This document shows positions 7,990 to 19,983 of a stretch of DNA of 27,500 bases, piece by piece (the stretch's first letter is position 1; each line of letters starts with the position of its first letter). A program made the translations under genes and the position numbers. The notes under the pieces are model-generated. The model saw nothing but the letters and a program-made list of their open reading frames with translations, was not told the origin of the DNA and searched no databases. The DNA comes from Chromera velia (Eukaryota > Sar > Chromeraceae). The DNA is taken from positions 75,001 to 102,500 of the forward strand of contig JAHBMJ010001705.1 of assembly GCA_018398765.1 (NCBI GenBank), written 5' to 3'.

Positions 7990-10414
7990 CTGATGAGAGG
8001 CAGAAAGCAAACAGAAAAAAGACAAACCAGGCTCATCACAGGAGAGGAAACCAAAGCCACCTGCCTATTCTGTGCAGGTACTTCAGCACATGAGGGAAAT
8101 TTACTGAGGGGTCCAGGGCATGCAGGGGAAAGAAAGTACAGACAGATGAAGAAAAAAAGGTTCGAAATACGCAGGGAGAAAATTGCAGCTGAAATCGGAA
8201 GGAAGGAAGGAAGGAAACCAAAAGACTCACACTCTGATGGAGCAGAAAATTAAACAGGATGGAGGGGACGACAAAACACCGAAAGGAAAAGGAAGCGGAA
8301 AAACAGAACCACAGAGAGAGGACTGACTGACCACGATGGCAGTGAACATGTTCATCATGAAGAACGTGACGATCAGGTAGTATGAGAACTGCACAAACAA
8401 GAGAGGCAAACTCGAGCAATCAATGCAGACGAGAAAGGAGCAGCAAGAGGACTTGAGAAACTCTTCGAGACTACTCAATGGAACAAAATTTGTGCGACGC
8501 TATTGGATAGAAGGAGAATGAACACCAGAAGTGTACTTCTGCTGTCACAGAAGGATGCGAAACGAAAACAAATCACAGACGTAGACCTAACACAGACTGA
8601 CACGCTTAGCTGGACAGAAAGAAATGACACTGAATGAAAATGTAACAAATGACAGAACCAAATCGGTATCAAATGGAGATCAGAAGATCTAACAAGGAGC
8701 ATTTATGGAGGAATAAAACAACACGTCAACGGGAGAAAACCAAACTGACAGCAAAGATGATTGTCCAGGCCGCCTCAATTTCCAGCATGTCCCGAAGCGC
8801 AATGTCTCTGCAAGTATCAGCGAGGAGACAGCAAGCAGACGAAAGCAAATTCGTTCTTTGACAGCACTCAAAAACACCACAAAAACAAATCCACGCACTC
8901 AGTGCATGGCGTGTGACGGGCAAAAGGAACACTGAAAAAAGTTGCATGCAGGTACGCAAACAGGCACACCAACAAACACGCGCCGGACAGAAAAAGAAAG
9001 AAAATATCAGTCAAGAAAGATGCGTACAGACAAACAGCCCCGGACAACGCTTCCTTCCTTCCTTCCAGGCACCCACCCTCTCATTCACCCACCCACCCTT
9101 TCATGAAAAGGAGCACAGCCACAAAGGAGTCCTGCACCGTGCTGAACTGATCCAGATAGCTACCCTGCATTTGCATTTGTTTGCCCACAGGCACATCCAT
9201 GCATACATTCACCCACAGATCGGTGAGCTCACCCTCTTGGGCGCCTTTCTGTCTGTCACGATGTTTGACAGCAACGATGTAAGTCACCAGACAGGCCTTC
9301 GAAGTGATTCAATGCACCCACTGACATCTCAAAGGCTTTTTTACCCACAATACAACCTCAGAATGGGGATATATGGGAAACATATGAAAACACTTAAGGA
9401 GCAGCCTCTCCTTTTTTCCTACTGCACGGGTTGACTTTCAGTGTCACCGAACCCAAACTAGCCAAGGGCGCCCTGCCCCCGGCCCCCCCCAAATAAGTTC
9501 ACCTACCCAGATGGCATGGGCGATGAGGACAAAGCCGAAGAGCACGGGAACGAAAAAGCAGACGAAGTACACGTACCGCCCGGCGGCAGATGACACGACG
9601 TTATACAGGGCTCTCAGCTGCACACGCCCGTGTTCTCATCAACAGAGAGAGAGTTTAAGAGAAAGGGAAAAAGGCAGAAAGGAGAGAAGAACGGATAAAA
9701 GGAGGCAAGCAAGGGAAACAAAGAAACAAAGTTGTGTTTGTTCTTCGAAGAAAATTCGGCGTTCCGTAGAAAAACACTACGAGTACTTGTTTTCTTGTGC
9801 GACGTACAGAGAAGGAGACAGCAGCTAGAGTGGACCTCAAAAAGAAAAGAACAGATCCATTCAAGATCCACACGCCTAAATACACAACGATAGAAGAGCA
9901 AAACAGTACCAGCAAAACAAGTTGTCAGGTAGACACACGCACAGAGACACACACAAACGGAAGTAGAGGGGGGGAGACAAAGAGAGAGAGAGAAGGAGAG
10001 AAGGAAAAAGGACGAGAACAAGAGCGAGAGACAGGAGGGAGGGAGGACGGGAGGGGGCACTGACTTTCGGAACCACTTTGAAGAAGGTCACAAACCGGCT
10101 GAGAAGGAGCAGAATAATGAGACCTGCTCAGAACAGAAGAAAACAAAAGCAGGGCAGCGCAGGACCATGCAGGGGGCAAAAAATGAGTGACGGATAGATT
10201 GGCGCATGCACGATAAACGTGTGAAGAGAAAGAAAAATCGTCAAAACAAGAGTGCACGCAGATGCATCTTTGCGTAATTGCTGCCAATACTGGAGCCGAA
10301 CTAAAGGACATAAAAGAGAATGAGCGAAAGTCGAAGGGACCTTTCTGTCCTGCCTCATCCCTCGTTGGCAAAACAACGACAGGAACTGCTAAATGTGAAT
10401 GGAATGGACATAGG

Positions 10415-10455
<41 letters not shown>

Positions 10456-10933
10456 AGGACTGACCTTCAATCGACACCATCTGGAGGTAGACTTCGCTCT
10501 CTCGAAGCCTGTATGACAGACAAGACGGAGATAGGGCACACAAATTGTAGAAAAAGGAACATACGAAACAAGAGAAAAGGAGGTAGTTGTGCATGAGAGA
10601 ACAAATGAGTGCAAAAGATAAGCGAACGGACAAATAAGAAAAAACTCAAGGACACAATACGATCGACTTGAACGACGACGATCCAAGTCACACCCCGAAG
10701 ACAAAAAACAGCCCTCCTTTGATTGCATGGTATTCTGAAAGGAGAAGCAGGGTATTCCTAAGAACACCAGAAGAAGGGGTTTCACTTCACTCTTCACAGC
10801 AGGCATTTTCGTACATGGAATCAATCCCCGTTTTCTGGATACTCTCGCCCGTGACCCACCAGCTGAGAAAGCCCCTAGATCTCGAGGCGTTCACCACAGT
10901 GTCGATGTCGATTTTGAGAGTCATCTGCACTCA

Positions 10934-10967
<34 letters not shown>

Positions 10968-11787
10968 ATACATATAGCGAGGAAAGAAAAATGATGCAGT
11001 CTCACATGGGAAAAGAGAGCGTCGCAAGGCAGGAGGAAAGGTAGGTAGGACTTTGACCTCACAGAATCACCAGGATGCAGTCCACAAACAGTAGGGGCAA
11101 GAGATGTACACACAGAGAGCGAGGCAGTTCAGTGTCGACGGGCCAAATCGGACGGAGGCTTTGAGAAGGACCCGAACCAATTGACTGCCTCCTCAACTCT
11201 TTCTGGTGTCGAGCAAACAAAACCCACCAAAGAGAGAAAGAGCCTGATTGTCTGACTGACTGTCTGACTGCTGACTCTCTGACTGACTGACGGTGCGGAG
11301 GGCGAACACGTAGAAGCACGTTCCTGCCACCGCCATATCCAGCAGTTGTTCGATCTGGAAAAGTGTCTTCAAGACTGCATGCGTGCGTGCATGTGGAGAC
11401 GTTCGAAGACATACAGAAGACGGAAGGGGAATGAAGCAAAAAAAGAAAAACCAGAAACACACAAGCGTAGAAGAAAGGAGGAAAGGAAACGAAGACGGGG
11501 GAAAATGGAAACTAGTGAGAAAGAGTATCTCCCGCTATCTCTCCTCATTCACCAACGGCTTCCTTGTCTCTTATCATGCATATCACTCGCAAGGCACTGC
11601 TTCCTTCTTTGCGTCTGACAGAAAAGACAGAAGGCCGGTCAAAAAGGGCCGACTTCTACATGAGTGAAGGAAAGAGTTCACTGAGGTCCTCATCCACGCG
11701 AATTTTAGGGTTTCGTTTATTTTTCCGCTCGTTGGATCTTTCTGTTGTTTTTCTTCTTTTCTTTCTGTCTGTCTGTCTGTCTGTCTG

Positions 11788-11819
<32 letters not shown>

Positions 11820-14800
11820 GCTTCCTTTCTTTCTTTCTTTTTTTTGTTCCCTGCCTTTGTATTTTTTTTTCGCTTCTCTCGCACTCTTTTTCTCGCTTTT
11901 TTTCCCACCTTCTGATGGCTGTTTCACGTTTCCGATAGAAGGATGAGTTACACACGTAAAGATGTATTCGCTCGTTGATTCCCGTATTCTTTGCCACAAA
12001 CAAAAAAAAGATGATCGGTCTTAGCCTGATCGACTGACTGACAGGAGAGGACCGAGGTGCGCGCTGCCTTGAAAACCATCCTGTATAGGAAAGAGGTGAG
12101 AAGGAAAAATACGAAGACAAGCCGAACGACGTGAACGTTGAACAGCCGAAGCTCCGCAGGGGTTTCATTCACAGCCAGCTGCAGAGAGAGAGAGAAAACA
12201 GGGAGGAGGAATAGCGACTGAGCAAAAACAGCTTTCTTTGTCCGGAAGGGGAAAGAAAAACATCAAAATGTAGGGCGGTCGAGTTACAAACAGAGGTATG
12301 GAGAAGAAAGCACGCACAGAGACTTCTAGCAGAGTTGTCATTTTTCTCAGAGATGTTGCATCAATCGATTAGCCGAATGAAGATGCCTTTCCCTTTCGTG
12401 AAGATCTTTTCTCTGGACCATGGATGGTGGCGTACATCACTCAACGTATTCGGGTACGGTTCTCAAGAAAACAGAGGCGGAGACACGGCCTGACAGGACA
12501 TGCAGTTATGATTGGCAGCCTAATGAATGAGTATACACAGCTATGAATGGCAACAGGAAAAAGGGGGACATACCGAGATGAGCGTACAGGCACCCCGAAC
12601 GACCGAATTGACTGACTGACTGACCTTGACGGCGTTCACCTTGATGGAAGCAAAGACGCCCTTCGAGAAGGGCATCTCGAAGTGTGCCAACACGGGGATG
12701 AACCTGTCATAAGCCCCTGCATGCATGCATGAATGCATTGAAGAGTAGTGGGTGGCACAAAGGGAAGGAATTGCTTTGAATGATCTGTCCACATACTTAT
12801 TTGAAGAACAGACAGTCACACAGAAGGAATATCACAGAGAGGATGAAAAAGAGGACAGTAGAAGAGATCGGATCAAGTCGAAATCTTGGCACAACGAATA
12901 GTGCAGACACAAAGAAACTACGCTTCATAGTTCAGTGTCTTGCAGGCAGCACTACTGAGCTGCTTATTCCGTTGAGATGCCAGCAGAGGAAAACAAGAAA
13001 TATCGCTGACTGATCGACTAACTAACTAACTGGGTGTCTGCGTATTTCTGTCTGTCTCTTTGTCTGTTGGCTTGCGATGAATCCGTCCGCATACCGTCAT
13101 CAAAAAAAAGGTCTCCGCTGCACGCCTAACCTACCGTTGTAGAGAGCCATTTCGACCTCCACCGATCGAGTTCCATTGCCCAGCCAGTCGGCCTCTTCTA
13201 GACAGTTTATCACTCTGCAAGAAGGAGTCGCGGAGGGTTTCAGACAAGTCTAACACACAAGGACCCGCTTAACTCAGTACCGGACATCTTCCGTGAGAAC
13301 ACAAAAGAAGCAGACCGAGAAGCGTACAGAGTGGTGGGGGTCAGAGAGGCAGCAAATGGGCCTCTAGACAATCAACTGCCTCCTTTTTTTACTTTTTCTC
13401 ACACCGGGATGCTTTTTCGATTCCAAAATTTTGTCCATTGAAATGCACAAAGTTTCGAGGTCCGGTTTTTCTCTGCAGAAATTTGCTCGGTCGCTGGTCA
13501 GAAGGAATCATTTCCCTGTCGAAGTCCTCCTTTTCCTCTCTCACCTATTGGTGTTCTGGAATCCCTATTAGTGTTCTGGAATCCCATATAGTCACCAACT
13601 CATCACTCACTCACTCTCTAAATCCGGCAGTGTCGTCGGCTGTGCTGCAGATAGTCCCGTCTGCGTAAGTACAGAAATCGATCGCAAATCCAGATGGATC
13701 ATAAACCTGAAGGTAGCCTTCAGTTGCAATCTTCCGGTGGGTTCCGCTGGACGTCTGCATTCATTCATTCATTCATTCATTCATTCATCGAATGATTCGT
13801 ATCATTTGGTTGTTTGACTCGCTAACGATGGGGAAGGATATCTGAAGATTTCTTCCTTTTTTCCCTCACTGATTCATCGTCCCATGCAGCAAGCCTCGAT
13901 ACATTTGGCTGAACAGAGTGAGGTTCCGCATAGAAATCTTTCCGTCCTCAAACCTTCATTCAAACGTCATGTATGTAAGCCTTCAATGACTATCCAGTTC
14001 CTGAGCAACAGCATATGGCCTTTGCTCTCCTCCGGTGTGACTGGCCCATCGGTTTTCCGTCATGGAGACCAATACAGCCGGCTTTCTGCATCGGTACAAG
14101 GTCATTGAAGTCCTACCACGCTCACGCAGACAAAACCGCTCTCTGGTACTTCAAGACTGACGGATGCGGTAAGGAATTCGCTCGGATTTGCACATCCAGG
14201 ACACGTCGTCGCTCTGTTGGCGATGACGGTCGAACAGTTCCCCGTTGTTGTCACTGCACCCACCGGTCGGGCGTTGCAAGAAAACGAGAAAGAAGTCAGA
14301 GAATTCCGTAATCTGCAGCATTTCTGGTCCTTTTTCTTTCTTCTTTTTTTTTGCTGACAGACGGACAGACAGACAAAAGACAGACGGAGAGCCCAACAGA
14401 GCAAAGGGTAAAAGACCCCCAGAAGGGACCGTTCGGTCGCGTTTGCTTTTTGTCAGAAACAGCCGAGAACAGAAAGTGTACTGGTGCCTTCATGGTAGCA
14501 TACGATTACTTCTTTTTCTTTTTGGAACAATCGGCCGGAACATTAAATCAGTCGTATTCGTCAGACTGACGTTCCTGGTAGAACGCCACCGCCTGCCTTT
14601 CCGCGAACGGCTGTGAGTACTTGAGAGGAAAACATTCTGCACACACACATGCAGGTACATACACGCACAGGTGAGAGAAAGAAAAGAGCAAAGAAGTGCA
14701 TCATTAAATTACAGCATTTTCAGACAGAAAAACTAGTCGCTGCATTCATGACCAAAATTGAAAACGATGCTACACAGACGCACTTGACAGGTGATCAAGC

Positions 14801-15200
14801 AAAAAAGGTGTATGGTCGAAAGAGTGTACCCACAGAAGAACGGGAAAGGGAACGACTGAGGGTGGGAGGCCGAGACGTTAAACAGGCAAAGAATGAGAGA
14901 TGCAATGCAGGATCAAATTTCTTGTGCGTTGAGAAAAAAGAAGTCATCAGCAGCCAATAAAAAAATCGGGGAATGAATGCTCTTCACAGATCAAAATTTC
15001 AAGATGCAAACGCAGGAGAGAAAGGGCTCCATGCAGCTGGACATATCATAGTGCAGCAGACCACACAAAGGGGAGCGATGTGGGGAAAGAGGTAACGAGA
15101 AGTGATCAGAAGAGAGAGAACGACAGACAAAAAGCAAATCAAAGGCAAGAAAGAAAGAAAGAAAGAAAGGAAGAAAGGAAGAAAGAAAGAAAGAAAGAAA

Positions 15201-15233
<33 letters not shown>

Positions 15234-15261
15234 GAAGGAAGGAAGGAAGGAAGAAAGGAAG

Positions 15262-15314
<53 letters not shown>

Positions 15315-15597
15315 AAGAAAGAAAGAAAGAAGAGGAACAAGCAAACAAAGAAAGAAAGAAAGAAAGAAACAGAAAAGAAAAAGAAAAGAAAGAAAGAAAG
15401 AAGGAAAGAAAGAAAGAAAGAAAGAAGACGAACAAACAAGCAAACAAACCTCCAACGAAAGGTTCCACTCCCTTCCTCTCGCAGGAGGACCGGGAGACTA
15501 CTTGTTGCTTGATCCGAACAAGACCGACAGGAAGGTTGAATGTTCGGATGCTTGAAGTCGAGTCGAATACCTTCACACATGCACACACAAACATATA

Positions 15598-15638
<41 letters not shown>

Positions 15639-15651
15639 CACACACGTACAT

Positions 15652-15684
<33 letters not shown>

Positions 15685-15693
15685 CACACACGT

Positions 15694-15725
<32 letters not shown>

Positions 15726-15742
15726 GCGCGCGCGCACGCACG

Positions 15743-15776
<34 letters not shown>

Positions 15777-18700
15777 TGCACGCACGCAAGCACGCACACA
15801 CACACACACACAAGCCGTAGAGATACCCACCACTGACTTGCCCTGTGACTTCGTGTGTTGATGAAACCTCTCCCGGCCAATCTAGTCGACTTGAATGAAC
15901 GAATATGCGCAGGAGACTGACTGGTAGATAAATCACAGACGATCACTCTAGAACAACACGCGTGCGTCGAATACCCCCCTCCCCTCCCGATCCCCCTTCA
16001 CCTACCTGTGCGGCGAACGTTCCTCTGAGCCAGCTGAACATCTCATCGGTCGTCTGGATATGGTCCAGCGGGGGTCCGAAAACACCTGCATGCACTCACG
16101 TAAACAGGCAGGGAGGCAACCCCGGGCTCATACACATAGAAAAACATCTGTCTCGCGACTTTATCCAGTAGAGTTTCACGTTCATGAAGTTCAGAATCAA
16201 CTGTCAGGTTTCAGGATATGGACTGCCAGTATTTTGGAAAACTTCTAATGATGCCAGCAGACACACGGAAAAGAAGACAAGAGAAAAGAAAAAAAAAGAG
16301 GACAGATGATGATATCCAAATGGAGAACCAATCAATCAGTCAATCAATCAATCAATCAATCAATCAATGGACCCACCCACCTACCTACCTACCTATTGCG
16401 GGGTCCCAGTGGGGTGCCATTAGCTGTTTTCGGATTCCGCTCACAAGATAAAAGGATCGATCTGCAAATGAGCCGGCAGCAAGAAAGAGAAAACGTTTGG
16501 GTGACCAGAATGGATAGTAAGGCGATTCACAGCCACAGTAAGGAAAAGAAAAGGATCGGCAAAAATTCACGAAAGGTGCTTGGAAAGTGAGACTCGGCTC
16601 AGAACGGGCACGGACGAGCATTCTCTCAACCATCCACCAACTTCCCCCTCTGCCGATTTCATGGTGACTCTTTGATCCAAACACAATTTGAGAGCGAGAT
16701 GCACGGTCTCTGTGTCTGACTGACTCTGTGGATGCTCTTCAAAAAACATATAGACCGTCAGAGAGAGAAGCACGATGTAGATTCCGACGTCCCACACGCT
16801 CACGCTCTTCATGTCGAACGCCGCGGGCTTCTTTGCCACTCTCAAGACGTGAAAGAGACCTGAAGAAGAGAAGGAACAAAGGGAGAGAGAGAAGACAAGC
16901 GAGGGATTTCTGTGAAGAGTCAACACATAAAAAGGGCGCGAAGAAGGCCAGCGAACAAACGAGAGAGAGAGAGAGAGAGAGAGAAAGAAAGAAAGAAAAT
17001 AAGAAAGAAAGAATGAAAGAAAGACACACACACGCACACAGAGGGGGAGAGAGACATCCGTACAGAGAGATAGAGAGAATAGTTCCACCCACCGACATGA
17101 AATTTTTCAAAGCTCGCCAAAGTTCGCGTTGTACGTTTGTAATGTAGAATGGCAGAGACTGCATCTGCTTCCTTCTGCCTACCTGGGAATTCTTCCGCAA
17201 TTTTTTGGAATGTGGGAGCGTCTGAGCTTCCTCCGGCCCTCTTCTCCTGCTTCTCTTCCCCCGACCCTTTTCCTCCCGTATCCCTCTGCAGGCAGGCAGG
17301 CAAGTACCCAGCCAGAAGGCAACAAGAAAGGATAAAAGCAGGTCGACAGAGAGGAGATGAAATTTTGTGTGCCGGAAGGCCGCCTTTTCCCTTCCAGTTT
17401 GACGCCATCGCCACACTTTCTCTCTCCCCCTTCTCTGCCTTAATTCTCTCCTATTTGTACCTCCCGGTCCAGCCTCTACACACCACCGAAATTTCCCACA
17501 GGCCCGCAGAGCACCTCTTGTTGACACAAAGCCCACCAATTGCGAGCCCCACTCACAATGAAATCTCCTCTTCCCTCCCTCCCTCCCTCACCTACCCCGG
17601 CGGAAGACTCTCCCTTTTGGTTTCCCTTTCTGTGGACCTGCGAGCCGACATGCGCAAGAATGCAAACAAAATTGAGACCACAGACGAGAACGACAGACAC
17701 GTGAGTGTGGCTGTACAGGAGACGATCATGGAGGCCCGCTCGTCTGTGCTCTACCTTCTTCCTCTTACCCAAAGAGTCAAGCCACAGGCAAGGAGAAGTG
17801 CGAAGATTCTCTCTCGGGTAGAAAAGGAGTTAAAAAGAAAAAAACCAAGGCGGAGAGAAGAAATGAAAGATCCAAAATACACCGACACAGAACGTGCGAG
17901 CATCTCAAATGAAAGCACGGAAAGAAACGCGACCTCATAGAACGGATCAATGAAAAAGAAAGTGAGGAAGGAAACCAAGAAAGAGGAGAGATGCTCACTT
18001 ACCCGAATCGCTGCCCGTTCAGTCTCTGTCATGAAACTTTTGCGCGAATCTTTGACCTCAAGGTGCAGCAGTGCAATCTCGGCATCTCGAAAGAAAGTCT
18101 GAACGCAGCATCAGATACCCCCGCCATGCAGGAAAGAGGTGATTGGGGAGAAAAGAATCAAAAACAAAACAAAACAACGAAGATACAAATGAGACCAAAG
18201 TGAGAATAGCCGCCTTGCAATGGACCCGGACTGAATTGCAGAATACAAGTTTTTCCCCCGGAAATTTGTGGATCTTTTGGAAACCAAAACGACCCGACGG
18301 ATTAAAATAAAATGCACACACGTAATTTAAGACCTTTTTTAGAGAGTGAGTTAGTCACGTTTACGGTGACCATGCGATGGAAGCAATACACAATCATGGA
18401 GTGCACGCGGCACCATTCTACGTGGGGTTTCGATTTGTTTCTTTTGAACCAACCTGGACGTTCGCGTTGTCTGGGGCTTTTGCACCTTGACTGTTTCTCA
18501 ACACATGCTCACTCTCGTTGACCTCCCAAAAGTCACAAGCGTCTGCATGCAGTCGGTCCCTCCAGTCATTCAGTTTTTCGATAGTCAGGGGCAAGGAACT
18601 CAATTAAACTGAATGTGGTGGAGGGGTTCTTGGAGTCGATCGATCGATCGATCGATCAACAGGAAGAGAAACGAAACGCATGCAGAATGCAGGAGGAACA

Positions 18701-18961
18701 ATGAACCCAACACATGGAGGCACAAAGAGCCGATGCCTGCCACCTTTTCAAAAAAGTGTAACATACAACTGTCTTTTCGGCTATCCGCACATAGAATGTG
18801 TTCTCTAAGGGATGGACTGATTGATTTTTGTCTGCACATGGGGATACTCGACTCCTTTTCTGATCTGCAGCTCCTTCCACCCACACCTGCATCTATGAAA
18901 CAGAACTGCAGAGAGAGCCTGTCGGCTGACTGACTGACTGACTGACTGACTGACTGACTGA

Positions 18962-18992
<31 letters not shown>

Positions 18993-19948
18993 ACTGACTG
19001 ACTGACTGACTGACTGACCGTTCTTCAGGTCTCTGATTCGGGTCTCTCCGTCGATCCTGTAGGAGAGCTTGTACGATCTGTCGCTGTCGATGGACGCTTC
19101 TGCATGCAGGTGTCCGTTTTTTCGTTTTGAGGGCACGCAGGTTGGCAGGCCAGCATGTCTCGGATAAGTCTAGAGAGCTGTTCAATCTTTCAGAGGCCAT
19201 TATTGCATCGATATGATACTTTCCTTTGAATTCCTGTGCATGAAATGGAATAAAGAAACTGAGACATGCATACTGAATAGGCTCGCCTTTCTTTCTTCCA
19301 ACTTGAAACTGTCTCTTTTTCGAGGAAAGAAGGCAAACGTTGTGCAGAGGAAATTGGATATACATTCAGAAGCAGAGAGATGGTTTTGCAAGACTCTTTC
19401 TTCCTGCCCCCCCACACCCACCCCCCACCACATCTAACGCCCACAACCCCACAAACAAAATACTACCGACCTGTCCCGTAAGGAGAGTAGAGGATGAGGA
19501 CGGAATCGACTCTCAACTCGTCGTCTTTCTTATCGTCCCGTCCCCCCCCGCCCCCTCCTCGACCCTTGGAGACGATCCGGTCGGCAGCTTTTGTCTCCCA
19601 CGGCATGGATGAGTTCTTTCTCTTCAGCTCTCCGATCTTCGTGTAGAGCAGCTGCTCCAGACAGTCCCGGATTGCGCGATTCTGCTTCAGAGAGGTCGAC
19701 TGCTCAGCCTCTTCTGAGCGCTGTACCAAAGGGAGAAGAACAGAAGAGCACATAGGGATGTTCATTTGACGTCTTTTCCTTCCACATTTGCGTCACGATG
19801 CTCAGGTCATTCATACATCTCTGGGTGTCCACACGATGTGCCCTCTCTCTTGATTGAGTTTGACGCAGAGGAGCCCAGATCTTCTGGTTACCGACACATC
19901 ACTGATTTTTGACAGACAGACTAGATGTTTCTTCTCCCTTCTTCTCTT

Positions 19949-19983
<35 letters not shown>

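Noticed and set aside
11640-11705. Possible mini-exon between S2 and S3 (NSFLHSCRS)
   Set aside because: The GCATGCAG acceptor of exon 18 lets S2 join S3 in phase with a family-like sequence, so no extra exon is required.
15080-15598. Long Lys/Arg/Glu and Phe/Leu/Ser frames through the GAAA microsatellite
   Set aside because: Translations of a simple repeat inside an intron, without start context.
15820-15900. Minus-strand frame STRLAGRGFINTRSHRASQ as a polycystin exon
   Set aside because: Exon 10 joins exon 11 directly in phase 0 and produces the conserved order of the polycystin domain.
17606-17752. Hydrophobic minus-strand segment (MIVSCTATLTCLSFSSVV) as an extra membrane exon before S1
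   Set aside because: It needs weak splice sites, and the join from exon 6 to exon 7 (acceptor at 17285) is in phase without it. S1 is already present in exon 8.
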